This document shows positions 1-10,915 of a stretch of 64,000 nucleotides of DNA, in pieces. Each line of letters begins with the position of its first letter. The first letter of the stretch is position 1. Made by a program: the position numbers and the translations under genes. The notes under the pieces are model-generated. The model was not told where the DNA came from. It saw only the letters and a list, made by a program, of their open reading frames with translations, and did no database searches. The DNA comes from Ciborinia camelliae (Eukaryota; Ascomycota; Leotiomycetes; Helotiales; Sclerotiniaceae), in assembly GCA_025890175.1 (NCBI GenBank), contig JANPYM010000012.1, forward strand, positions 1,246,071-1,310,070, in the 5' to 3' direction.

Positions 1-2319
1 TTTTTTTTTTTTTTTTTTGCAAAAACAAAAAAAGCAAAAAAAATAATCGAAATAAAGGTTTTTGTTTTTTTTTTTAATAAATTTTTATTATTTGAATTAA
101 AGTTTAATATATTTTCGATTTTTATATTTTTAATTTTTTTAATTAAAAATAAAAAATATATTTGTATATATTAATTAATAATTAATAAATAAATAAAGAA
201 TAATTTATAAAATATTAATAAATATTTAATAAATTTATTAAAATTATATTTATATTAAAAAAAATAAATATTATAATTATAATAATTTTTTTAATATTAC
301 AAAATTTGTATATTAAATTAATATATTTTGCTTTACAAATTATAACAAAAATAATCGAAATATATTTTTTTTAATAAAAAACAAAGCAATTTTATATTTT
401 TTATTTTTTAATAAAATTTAATTTTATATTATTATATTTTTATTAATAATAAAATAATTAATTAATATTAAAATAAAATTGTTTGAATAATAAATTACAA
501 AACTTTTTTTTATAAATATATTTGTTGTATAATAATAAAAGATTATTAAAAAATAAATATTTTTGGTTTATAATATTATTTTTTTTTAATATTTTTTTAG
601 TTTTATAAAGATTAATTAATTTTGTATAATAAAAATAAATAAATTTAATAAAAATTATAAAGATATTTGTAAAATATTAAGTAATTGTTATAAAGAAAAT
701 AAAAAAAATTATAATATTAATAAAAAAATTAATTAAAAAAAAATATAAAAAGATATAAGAAATAATATTAATAAAAATTAAGAATTTGAATTTTGAATTA
801 TAAAAATAAAAAAAATATAAATATTTTTAATAATAAAAAATATAAAGTTTAATTATTTAATAAAGAAATTAACAAAGTTTTTGTTTTTTTATATTAAAAA
901 AAGAATTTTAAATATAAAAACTTTAAAAATAAAATTGTTAAAATAATTTTTGATATTTAATTAATATTTGTTAAATATTTATAAAATTTTTAATAAATTA
1001 AAAAAAATAAAGTAATACAAATATATAATATTAAAATATATTTTATTTAAAATCAATATTTTATTAATAATATAGATTTTAAATTAATAAAAATAAGTTA
1101 TTATTTAAAAATTATTATTTATATAAAAAAATAATTATAAAAATATAAATTGAAAAAATGTTTTAATATATATAAACAATAAATTTTAACGAATAAAACT
1201 TTTTATATAAAATGTTTTAAAAAAAGAAACTTTGTTATAAATTTAAAAACAATAAAAACAAAAAAAATATTTAAATATAAAATTTAGATTTAAAATTAAT
1301 ATATTAATAATTATTAATATTTAATATCGATTAATAACGAATCTTTAATATAATATTTAATTCATAAAATATTAATATATACAAAATAAGTTTATATAAT
1401 TAAATGAAAAAAGCTTTAAAAGCTTACAAAGTTTTATATTAAACGGAATATCGTTATTTAAACGATAATTGATAATACATTATCAACTATTTAAAAAATA
1501 ATAGAAATTTTATTTAAAAGATAATGAAAAATCTTAAAGTCATTATTGATCTAATTGATTCCTTATATTTTCTATCTTAATACAAATCCGATAATTTATA
1601 TTATTATACAATTACAAAAAATTATACAATAAAACAAAAATATCCTAACTTTTTATATAAACTTATAAACAAATTTAAAAAAAAACTTAAAACCTATAAT
1701 CCTAATCTATATCAAATTAAAAAACAAATAAATTTTTATAAATCAATTTTTGAAAATAAAAAATTTTAACCCGAATATACTCGTTTTCTTTCTAAACTAC
1801 ATTAATCATATATAAAAACATATCAATATCTTTATAAAAAATTACAAAAATATAATTTTATTAAAATATAACCTCTACAAAATATATATAAATAAATTAA
1901 ACAAATATAATAAAAAAAAACTATTAATTTAAAAACATATAAAAAAATAAAAATATTAAATATATAAAAAAAAAAAATAATTAAATAAAAATGTAATAAA
2001 AAAAAAGAAAATATTTTTAATCTTAAAAAATATATAAATAAAATATCAAAATCTAATTTAAAAAAGAAAAATAATATTAATAAAAATAAGGATAATAAAA
2101 ATAATAAAATTTTTTTGAATTTAAAATGAATTAAATATTTTTATACTATAGTTTTTTTAATTTTTACAAATAATATCAATAAAATAAATAAAATAAATAA
2201 AATAAATAATATAAATAATAAAATAATATAAATAATAAAAACTATAAAAATTATAAAAATAAAAAAAATGAAAAAAGTAAAAAAAGCGATATAATACTAA
2301 TCTATTACATGGCCGACCG
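1..2319. repeat. AT-rich, probably RIP-decayed repeat block
   Basis: Almost pure A/T with long homopolymers and no open frame of useful length. The few G and C bases are unevenly split between strands: about 480-1000 the + strand has many G and very few C, while 1560-1920 has many C and almost no G. Strand-wise loss of C is what RIP does to duplicated DNA, so this is most likely a decayed transposon. I recognise no coding domain. It is not a telomere: no TTAGGG repeats are present. Confidence 0.7.
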
Positions 2320-2473
2320 TGTTAAATGTATGGTTACACAATAGTCGTAAGCTTTACCACTGCGCCACACACCCAAAACTACCCCAAAAGGCATAGTATC
2401 AGGGATTGATTCCTGAAAGCTTACTATTATATATATACCAATATTATACAACAACTCTCTTTAGTTCGTAACA
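2320..2473 (-). repeat. LTR, left copy (3' LTR of the TRIM-like element)
   Basis: 154 bp, TGTTA...TAACA. It differs from the right copy at about 10 positions, all transitions. Confidence 0.85.
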
Positions 2474-2796
2474 ATTGCCTTCCTTTTCAAAGCTTTTCAT
2501 TTCGAAAAGACTTAGTTTAAAACTCTCGAACAAACTAGGGTATATATATATAATTAACCATATAATTTTTCTAATAATTTAATTGTTACTCAATACTACC
2601 TTTACCATTTAGTAATCCATATCCAATTGAAACTAGTTCAATCAAATACTATTAAATGAATTCAGAACTATTTAATCATTAAGCAGATATATCCTTGCCT
2701 TAATTAGCTAAATTGGATCCGCTAGTTTCACTAGCTTTATATTTATCCACTAATTAAAATCCCAGAATGAATCCACCAATAAAATCCCTGATACTT

Positions 2797-2950
2797 TGTT
2801 AAATGTATGGTTATACAATAGTCGTAAACTTTACCACTGCGCTATACATCCAAAACTACCCCAAAAGGCATAGTATCAGGGATTAATTCCTGAAAGCTTA
2901 CTACTATATATATACCAATGTTACGCAACAACTCTCTTTAGTTCGTAACA
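2797..2950 (-). repeat. LTR, right copy (5' LTR of the TRIM-like element)
   Basis: 154 bp. It reads directly into the 3' end of the Clr5-domain gene and supplies that gene's last nine codons and stop. Confidence 0.85.
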
Positions 2951-4181
2951 GACCGTACTTATCTCTTGGTACACGGAAGCCAATCGTTCTAAATTCAATA
3001 TTCTCACTGATAAATTTGCTGGTAGAAGTTGGTCCAATCTTGAAAGTCTATTATGGAATTCTGCTGATTTCCTTTCCAATGATTTCCACATATGAATAAG
3101 GCTATTATGTGAGCAACGGTTGGAGTCACCAAGCTTTGGAAAGACGTCAATTTCGAGTAGAGGACTCCAAGAATATTGGGACATTGATGCGTTGCGAGCC
3201 TGTAGGGTGGCATTTTTGATCCAGAAGTCTTGACGGTGATGGTCATGTTGTTGAGCCGAATATGATTTGACACATAGCGGAGCCTTGTCGCATGATTTGG
3301 AAAGTTCCTTCAACTCCATTCCAGATATGAATTGTTTTTCTTCCACATGATCCACAGTCTTATTGTCAAGATTTGCGGATTCCAAGATTGCTATCTCAAG
3401 CTGTGCAAATAACTCAGTCAGCCACAGAATTCGGGAGCTTTCATCAGCAGCTTGACTGAAGGGCCATGGGTCCATTGTCCCGGTCATGACTGTATCACCC
3501 TGATCATCCAAGTTGGGGATCTCTTTAATAACCATGTCGTGTTCCTCAAGTGTCATGTTTTGATTCTGAATTTCGAGATCTTCTTTGACGATTCTAATCG
3601 TTTGAGTGGATATGGAACCTTGCGTTAAGGGCATCTCATTGCCGTGTTTTTCCAACTCATATCCAAGACTCATGCGCACACCACTTCTTTTCTTCAATCG
3701 TTGAACTCGTTTTTGATTGACTCTTGAGTCATGGATAAGTCTTTCGGGGATCTTTTCACTCTTCAAAATTTCCTCTCTTTCATCTTTCCTGAAGTTCTTT
3801 CTGAAGTCCCACTCTTTAGTTTTCCTAGTGAATTGCCGCTTCCTTTTTAATTCGTTAGAACATAAGTTCCAAGGTTTTCCCAATATCCAAGTGATAGGTT
3901 TACCAGGGAAGTACTTACGTGATGTTGAATCCAAATTCAATGTTGAGCACCTTTTTGACTTTGGGGAATGTTAAATTCTCGCGGATCCAGAGACGATGGA
4001 TAACTGGCTTCAGAGCTGGCCAGTCTGCTTCAGTAATAACCTTTCCTCTCGGGGCTGTGATGTTTCCGGGATATTCTATTGCGATGTGCTGAGCTTCAAG
4101 GGGTCGAGGTCCACCAAGACTATTGGTAGATTTGGGTAGGGCTATAGGACTTCCCAAAGGGACGGTTGAATAATAATCCAT
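2921..4181 (-). CDS. Clr5-domain protein with 3' end replaced by an LTR
   Basis: Two exons: 4181-3919 and 3842-2921, about 394 residues. The intron 3918-3843 has donor GTAAGT and branch CTAAC. Splicing rebuilds a Clr5 domain near the N terminus (ADWPALKPVIHRLW, then ENLTFPKVKKVLN, then FTRKTKEWDFRKN across the junction). The Clr5 domain is found at the N terminus of many fungal proteins; its role is poorly known and I infer no specific function. The remaining ~300 residues show no domain I recognise. I chose the ATG at 4181 (CGCCATGG context) because the upstream extension does not look conserved. The stop codon lies inside the LTR: the host frame ends at ISTV and then reads CYELKRVVA. Removing the element and one target copy would give a tail ISTVGHVID then stop, so the insertion changed rather than abolished the frame. 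It may still be expressed, or may be decaying. Confidence 0.72.
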
Positions 4182-5516
4182 GGCGGAAGAACGCCAGAGC
4201 AAAAACTTAATTTTTGGAATGTCAACAGATTCTTTCCAAAAAGAAAAACGGATGAGTGATGATAAACAGTCGTTCGAACTTGATGGGATAAAGTATAAGT
4301 ATTCGAGCCTTCTTCCACCCAACTCACAGGGCTCACGTATCGACTCCATCAAAGTACTAAAACAGACTGACCAGAATTACCATGCATGAGATGGGCCACT
4401 CAAACTCTACCGGAGGCCACAACCTAAGTTGTGCTCCCATTAGATTGAAATTGGTCGAGATTGCCTACAATATGTTACACTTCGTGATACCCAATGTGCT
4501 ACTTTATAGGAGGTATGGACACTCATCTCATGACAACCCACGTGTGTAACCCGCACCCAAATTCCCCCGCATAACCAGCTCACCAGTCACAAGTGAGGCT
4601 TAGATCCCTTTCATCGCAAGCCTTCCAGATAACTGCCATCAATAGCCTTGTCGCGCATATAAACTGCATAATGGCAACAATACACCGAAGATCAACGTGA
4701 AGGTGTGAAGAAGGTTGATTATGCCAAGTGTAAGGTTATGACCGCGAGGCTTTATCCACATGATGATCGTGCCTACCTAGCATGATCGTGCCTACCATAA
4801 TAGTCATCAACAGTGAGCACGATAAAATCTGGAACTTTCTAAAGCTAGGTATTCGGATAATCGTCAGCTTTTACTAGGTATGGGAAGGAGGTGGGTAGAA
4901 ATACCTAGTTTTATCACATCGAAAGGCTGGAATCGAAAATCAACACCCACACCATTATTAACAGAGAAAACTCCTACGTCCCTATACCGTTTTTGGAATC
5001 TCCAGCTTCAAGCCCAAGTGAAAAAGGTAATCGATGTCGTGGCTCAAATGCGGTAGTATAGAATTTATCCAATCACTCGATTGAGATGTGAATCGATCTC
5101 GACTTTGTCTTTACACACACCTCCAGCTATATCTCTAAGATCTTTCGAAGCTTCAGGGGAAAAATATCCTTATGTGGAGCCCATTGGTCAATATGAGGGA
5201 TTAGGTAATCGACCACCCGATTGACCAATCGGGCGTCAATACCCGTCCCATTGATCAATCGGACGCAACTAATCCCTTGGATTGGGCACAAAATCTACGC
5301 AGTGGAAGGGGTGGTACCGAAACCGAAGAACCAACTAATTTCCAATGCTATTCCAGTACAAGTTTAACAATCAGTATCGCGATCTCGCAATATAGCGAGT
5401 GCAATGAACGGCTCGGATAAAATATTATTACCTATACACATCAGATCACAAACAGCCGGGAAATATTACCAATACAATCAATATGAAAATCACCGGCTTT
5501 ATTGCGAATCTCGACC
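4182..5516. other. Intergenic region with a dispersed repeat fragment
   Basis: No convincing gene. Around 5180-5290 lies a cluster of ATTGRYCAAT-type motifs that recurs in opposite orientation near 34.84 kb. A small hairpin, CTCGC-AATATA-GCGAG, lies near 5385-5400. Short frames here have no recognisable domain. Confidence 0.5.
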
Positions 5517-6234
5517 ATGCTCTGTCATACAGATATAAATAAGATCTGGGTGAAATATGTTGTGGTCTGTTGCACGATCAAGATAATTCAACGGAACCAA
5601 CGTTCAGGTCAAGAATCTCATCCTTTCGAAGCATCCAAACCCCACAAAGAAAATCGGTTGGCTAGTCGCTGGACTGCTCGCAACCGTCTTGATAGTCGTT
5701 GTGGTCGTGAAATTAACAAAGCTTAACGTGAATTCTACGAGGTGATTTGAACTCTTTCGCAAACCTTTAATCAGAATAGCCCTCTAATATTGTGCTGATG
5801 CCTTTAGAAGCTCCAGCGAGATTTTATACACTCTCCCAACATCTCTCATATCTTCTACAGAGATGAGTGATACACGATATACAACACCAATGTCTTCTGC
5901 GGCCATCCAATCATCATCACAATCTCGACCCACAACCAAAAACAGCATTAGCACAACCCCAGGTACTCCAACCTCGAATTCAAAATCTTCAGCATCGCCG
6001 ATAGCTGTTGCTGCAAGTCAAGCAAAATCAACTGTCTCCAATTCGGCAACTTCTGTAGTAAAACCAACGGCAACAGCTGGACCGGCTTGCTTATACAATT
6101 GTATCAACCCAAGTAACTGCTCATGGGGATGCCCCGGAGCATCATGCACCGACGACAATGATTGTGCTGATCCTTGGCCGTGCAACTTAGTTGCCAGCAC
6201 TTGCTGTACTACGGGTTGTTCTGCTGCAGGGTGA
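5517..6234 (+). CDS. Single-pass membrane protein with Cys-rich C-terminal module
   Basis: The secure part is an exon ending at 5741, intron 5742-5807 (donor GTGATT, branch CTGATG, acceptor CTTTAG), and an exon 5808-6234. The first exon encodes a hydrophobic helix (GWLVAGLLATVLIVVVVV) preceded by basic residues. The second encodes a long Ser/Thr-rich linker of about 85 residues and then a compact module with ten cysteines, including CSWGCPGASC and CCTTGC. This suggests a type II membrane protein with an outward O-glycosylated stalk and a disulfide-rich head. The 5' end is uncertain: a small upstream exon from the ATG at 5517 joined over an intron of about 57 bp (5550-5606) keeps the frame but has weak signals. 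I do not recognise the family. Confidence 0.5.
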
Positions 6235-6702
6235 AGCCATTCGAGCCCATGATTCTCGCCTCTGGAGCTACGCAGCGAGAGCAGGTTTGTCAACTTGTAC
6301 TTATTGAATTGAGTGAAAAGTAGAGAATTTGAAGACAGTAGTTGCAAGATTTACAAGACGCCATGCTCTTGGGGAAGGAAAAGGGACGTTGTACTTTTAA
6401 GCCATGCTCATTGTGGCGGCGGAAAGGTTTCAGGGTTTCTCCGGCTCTACATGTAGAAAATCGGTGTGGGCATATAAGATCTGAAGAAACTGTTGTTATC
6501 AGACAAGCTTTTGTTCTATAAATTCCCTGATGTTGTCAACAGAGTCATCGGTCATACTGATGACTAGTTCCAATGAGTGATAGTGTACAAATATCTTCAT
6601 GCTTAATAAAAATTATATTGCCGGCATTCACCGCCCCACGGCGGGGTGAAGATCAATTGAAACCCCGCCATGTGAATTTTCTTTGACAAACGAAATAAAA
6701 CG
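6235..6702. promoter_or_regulatory. Intergenic region upstream of DPH2
   Basis: Non-coding. It includes a GC-rich inverted repeat at about 6628-6650 (CACCGCC..GGCGGGGTG), followed by CCCCGCC about 40 bp before the DPH2 start. No other element is recognisable. Confidence 0.35.
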
Positions 6703-8394
6703 ATGGAACAACTAACTACAGCTCCAGTTCTATCAACTCCAGAAATACATATATTCGAAGATCCCACACCTCTGGTCAAACAAGATGATTTCCCAAAACT
6801 TTCCGACGAGGAGTTGTACGACGTTTACGAGATTTCGCGGACGGTGAAAGAGATTCGAGAAGGGGGATGGAAGAAAATAGCGTTACAGTTTTCGGATGGC
6901 ATGCTTTCAGATGCACCAAGAATTTTTCAAGAACTGGAGAATAGGCTTCGGAAATTACCTGCAGAATCAAGTTCGAGCGAAACAGCGAAGAAAGAAGACT
7001 CAAGCCTAGAAACAGACTTCAGCAGCCCATCAGCGAATCTTACGACCTCGAGTATCCGACATAAATTATTCATATTGGCAGATACCTCTTATGGTTCCTG
7101 CTGTGTTGATGAAATTGCCGCCGAACATGTCGATGCGCAGGTAGTTGTTCATTATGGTCGTGCTTGTCTATCTCCCACAGCACGATTACCTGTGATCTAT
7201 GTCTTCACATCTCGACCACTAGAACACGAGTCTGTCGTCCAAGCATTTGAAAATACATACCCGGAGAAGGATAGCAAAATTGTCATCATGGCCGACATCA
7301 CCTATCATTCGCATATTCCATCTCTAGTTACCCGATTACAAGACGGCGGCTATGGAAATATACTTGCGCCAGAAATTACACACGATCCCAGTGCGATAAT
7401 ACCGAATCGAAAACTGGAGGAAGGGGTAGATATGAAGGAGTATAGTTTATTTCACATCAGCGAGCCACCGTCTGCGTTACTACTTACGTTGTCGAGTCGA
7501 GTTAGGGATATGCATATTTATTCTACAGATTCTACGACAGGAAACGAAACGACGAAGACGAACACAGCACGAGCTCTTATGCGAAGATATGCTTTGCTTA
7601 CATCACTATCCTCCTGTCCCGTATTTGGTATCTTGATCAATACACTAAGTGTAACGAATTATTTACCTACGGTCAATTCCTTGGCCTCACTTATACGATC
7701 AAAGGGAAAGAAATCATATACATTTGTGGTAGGCAAGGTCAATGCTGCGAAGTTGGCAAATTTCAGTGAGATAGAAGGGTGGGTAGTGGTTGGATGTTGG
7801 GAAAGTAGTTTGGTAGAGGGGGAAGCATTATTCAAACCGGTTATTACACCCTTCGAACTGGCATTGGCTTTACAGAGTGACGATGAACGAGTCTGGAGTG
7901 GCGATTGGGTTGCAGATTTCAATGCTTTGAACCTGCAAGACAACACTGCTCCTTTATCTGCAGAACCTGCGAATTCAGATGTCGAGGAACCAGAGAACGG
8001 ACATGCTACTGGAGATGCTGAAGACTCCGAAGAAGAATCGATGCCTCCCGAATTCGATCTTCGAACTGGTCGATACGTTTCGCACTCTAGGCCTATGCGC
8101 TCATCTCAGACAACCTCGGCAGAGTCTAAGAAAGGGTTGGAGAACGGTTCGCAACCCAATGCAACAAATAAACTGGTCAAGAGAGCAAAAATGGAATTGG
8201 CGACGGTCAATGGCGAGGTTAGCCCTGGAGCAGAATATTTGAGGGAGAAGAGGACCTGGACGGGCCTGGGTAGTGATTATGATAAAGAGGCGATTGATGA
8301 GGGCAGAGAAAGAGAAGTGGCCGCGGTTGTTGAAGAAGGGAGAAGTGGTGTCGCAAGAGGATATACAGTTGGTGAGGATGCTTCGAGGAGTTGA
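6703..8394 (+). CDS. DPH2: Diphthamide biosynthesis protein 2
   Basis: Intronless frame of 563 residues. With Dph1, Dph2 forms the radical-SAM-like iron-sulfur enzyme that moves the 3-amino-3-carboxypropyl group of SAM to a histidine of eEF2, the first step of diphthamide synthesis in the cytosol. The family signature is clear: DTSYGSCCVDEIAAEHV around residues 127-143 with Cys133 and Cys134, HYGRACLSPT with Cys155, and VVGCWESSL with Cys365. The C-terminal part has an acidic, low-complexity segment and a conserved-looking EYLREKRTWTGL stretch. The length is somewhat greater than yeast Dph2, mainly from these low-complexity regions. The start is the first ATG, after ACGAAATAAAACG. Confidence 0.93.
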   Translation: MEQLTTAPVLSTPEIHIFEDPTPLVKQDDFPKLSDEELYDVYEISRTVKEIREGGWKKIALQFSDGMLSDAPRIFQELENRLRKLPAESSSSETAKKEDSSLETDFSSPSANLTTSSIRHKLFILADTSYGSCCVDEIAAEHVDAQVVVHYGRACLSPTARLPVIYVFTSRPLEHESVVQAFENTYPEKDSKIVIMADITYHSHIPSLVTRLQDGGYGNILAPEITHDPSAIIPNRKLEEGVDMKEYSLFHISEPPSALLLTLSSRVRDMHIYSTDSTTGNETTKTNTARALMRRYALLTSLSSCPVFGILINTLSVTNYLPTVNSLASLIRSKGKKSYTFVVGKVNAAKLANFSEIEGWVVVGCWESSLVEGEALFKPVITPFELALALQSDDERVWSGDWVADFNALNLQDNTAPLSAEPANSDVEEPENGHATGDAEDSEEESMPPEFDLRTGRYVSHSRPMRSSQTTSAESKKGLENGSQPNATNKLVKRAKMELATVNGEVSPGAEYLREKRTWTGLGSDYDKEAIDEGREREVAAVVEEGRSGVARGYTVGEDASRS

Positions 8395-10234
8395 ACAATT
8401 ACTTTTTCGGCTCAATTGCGAAAAGCTATAATGGGGAAATCGGTAGAATACCAAGTCCCTTTCGTTCAAGTATGACTCGTGCGAGTTGCCGAAGATCTTG
8501 TCACAAAGTCGATCAATTTCAGTCTAATCAGTGATCTAGCGGTACGGGCCAGGCCACCATGATGAAACACATCATGTACTAAGCACGCAAAGGAACGCTT
8601 CTGATAAATTGAAACGTCAAAAGACAAGGAACTCGGCGAGAGATGGAGTCGACAACAACTTATTACCTACTTATGGGACCCCGAGAAGATTCACCGCTGG
8701 TGAATGTAGGCATTATCAACTCGGCGAACTGGTACAACGAAGCAAGTATAGGTGGTATTCCCCACACTGTACCTGTCGGTACCTGAAAAGGTCGAGAAGA
8801 ATCGAATGATTGTCGTGCTGGCAAAACATAACCTTAATGAAACTTTGCACTCTGCATCCCTCATGATCCTAGTTCAAAGTCTCGATGATAAAAAATTTTA
8901 TTACTTTTTTATGTTATATTTTCGGTCTCGAATCTATCGAATATTAAAAGAAATGGTGTCACCCTGCATCTCATCAAGGATCTTGGAATTCTTGGGCGTC
9001 AACAGACTCAACACCCTGCCACTTTCTTTTATTTGATAAGGTTACAGGGTCACCATAACCAACCCCGCCATTTTTTGGTACAATCCATACAATACAATAC
9101 AATACTGTACAACAATTCAATCCACGATGTAACAAGCAAGTTAGCAACGAGCAACGAGATAGCGATTTTTGATGCAGCTTCTGTACATGTAACATGATAC
9201 ATCCACCATACATCATACCTAATACTCTACTAGGTACAAAATGGGATGGGATGCGGTTTGTAAACGTATCCATACGGTAATTGTATGAACTGAAGACTCT
9301 TCCATCTACCCAGCCATTTCTCTTGGCATTTTGATTTGATCCTTGTGTATCTGCACATTATTACCTAGGTACCTAGGTATACATACATACAATGTTGAAG
9401 ACTTGAAGTTGTATATTGTGTGGAGCAAATGAGATGAGACGGGACGGGATATCTTTAATCACTCCGCATTTCAAGCAAAGATTCGACTACCACTACCACC
9501 TAGAGTAGTACAGATATAAATTAAATCAACCTCATCGACGTCATATATCAGTATCATATCCTCCCCATCGAGGTCATCATCCTCACTTTGACTCATATAC
9601 ACATCGTTACACCAATTGCTGCTTGGAAAAAGTCTCCCCAAGATCCCAACCCACAAAGCCTTGTCAATTTGTCGTCAGCATTTTATCCAGCTCGTCTCTC
9701 TCTCTCTCTCTCTCTCTCCACATCTCCACATACTTGTTTTCCATCCTTGTCACTTCAGTCGAAAAGAAACATCAAACCCCAAATCCACCAACCATATTCC
9801 GATCCCCGAAAGTAACAAACAGGGCTGCATCTAGCTGCATCATAGCGAAAAGCAGGGCAATCCATCCCAACCTCTGTGTCTGTCTTGTGGGCAAGGTTGC
9901 GCCGATAAGAGGATATAGCTTCGCACTTCATGAGGACGAAGTTTTTTTTCCCTTCTCTTATTTTGATTTAATTGAATTCAATTTGACTTGATTTGCCCGT
10001 CAGGTTTTTGGATTTTGCCAATAAGCAACCCAGTGGAAAAAGTGAATTGATTCGCACTTTTGGGACTCGGCACTATCATCATCATCGTTGTCGCATAAGC
10101 TCACTTCAGCTTCAGCTTATTTCTCCACACTACTATCGCATATCAATATAATCGCAAACTTTCGATCTTTGCTATCGCATCAAGAATATCCACCCACCAA
10201 ACCAATTATTATCTGAAAAGATAAACTCATCAAA
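8395..10234. other. Long intergenic region / 5' UTR of the MARVEL-like gene
   Basis: I see no convincing gene; short frames here lack domains and overlap simple sequence. Notable content is CAATA repeats near 9088-9103, the palindrome-rich TACCTAGGTACCTAGGTA near 9362, and a CT microsatellite at 9693-9719. The last several hundred bases are pyrimidine-rich with many TATCGCA/TCATCATC runs, like a long 5' leader. Confidence 0.45.
9693..9719. repeat. CT dinucleotide microsatellite
   Basis: About 13 TC/CT units in a row, within the probable promoter or leader of the MARVEL-like gene. Confidence 0.9.
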
Positions 10235-10915
10235 ATGCTCTTTGGAATATTCTTCGCCTTTTGGCGATTTTGCGAGATCATAACTCTAGTATGCGATTTC
10301 ACTCACCATTCTCAGCCTTCCTCACAATGTCACTAACAAACTTCTTCTCCATAGATCCCAACTTTAGGAATGCTCGCATTTTTCGTCAACATCTACGCCT
10401 CCAACAACGCCCTCACCCCAAACTACATCCTGATCCTCTTCATCGTGTCCGTGCTCGCTTGCGCCTGGGCGATCGCCACCCTCTTCACGTACCACCGCAC
10501 GCGCAACAACGCGCTCTTCGTCTCCTTCATCGATCTCTGTTTCGTGGGGGCGCTCATCGCCGGCGTCTACGCACTGCGCTTCATCGCGCACTCCAACTGC
10601 GCATCCGTGAACAATGGCGCGTGGTACTATATCAATTTCGGGACGTTTGGCAGCGCCAATGTCCATGGCGTGAGCGTGAAGGTCGAGAAGACCTGCGCCA
10701 TGTTGAAGGCCTGCTTTGCTTTTGGTATCATGAATTGTGTCTTCTTTGCCGTCACGAGTTTCTTGGCTTGTGCGGTCGGGAGGGGCGGTGAGAGACACCA
10801 TCGTGAGAGGGAGCAGAAGGTTTATGTGAGGGAATCTCATGTTAGTCGGCATGGGCAGAGGAGAAGTGGTAGTCATAGGAGTCGCAGGAGCTCCCAGAGG
10901 AGAACTTATGTTTAG
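10235..10915 (+). CDS. MARVEL-like four-helix membrane protein
   Basis: Two exons: 10235-10288 and 10355-10915, 204 residues. Intron 10289-10354 has donor GTATGC, branch CACTAAC and acceptor CATAG. The protein starts MLFGIFFAFWRFCEIITL and then shows hydrophobic segments at about residues 5-27, 40-60, 74-95 and 146-170, the four-helix layout of fungal MARVEL-domain proteins. Between helices 3 and 4 is a loop with NCASV and a later Cys. The C-terminal tail is highly basic and Ser/Arg-rich and probably cytosolic. MARVEL proteins act in membrane apposition, vesicle traffic or eisosome-like domains; the exact role here is unknown. The first exon is too short to stand out as a frame on its own; the ATG follows CATCAAA. 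Confidence 0.75.

Larger units (their letters stand above)
2320..2950 (-). mobile_element. Non-autonomous LTR element (TRIM-like), 631 bp
   Basis: Two 154-bp direct repeats (2320-2473 and 2797-2950) flank a 323-bp non-coding core. Each repeat starts TGTTA and ends TAACA, the usual TG..CA form of an LTR. The element is bounded by a perfect 5-bp target duplication, GACCG, at 2315-2319 and 2951-2955. On the minus strand the core begins right after the first LTR with AAGTATCAGGGATT, which resembles an initiator-Met tRNA primer site, and ends with a purine tract (GAAAAGGAAGG) just before the other LTR, so the element reads on the minus strand. It has no gag or pol, which fits a terminal-repeat retrotransposon in miniature. 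The PBS assignment is inference. Confidence 0.85.

Noticed and set aside
1..18. Poly-T start as possible telomere or chromosome end
   Set aside because: No TTAGGG-type repeats; just a T run at the border of AT-rich decayed DNA.
1..2300. Mitochondrial DNA insertion, because of very low GC
   Set aside because: No mitochondrial gene, rRNA or tRNA can be read, and the strand-specific loss of C fits RIP better.
2320..2400. tRNA-like A-box (TGGCGCAGTGGT on the minus strand) suggesting a SINE
   Set aside because: No B-box at the right distance, and the segment is part of a flanking LTR pair with a target duplication.
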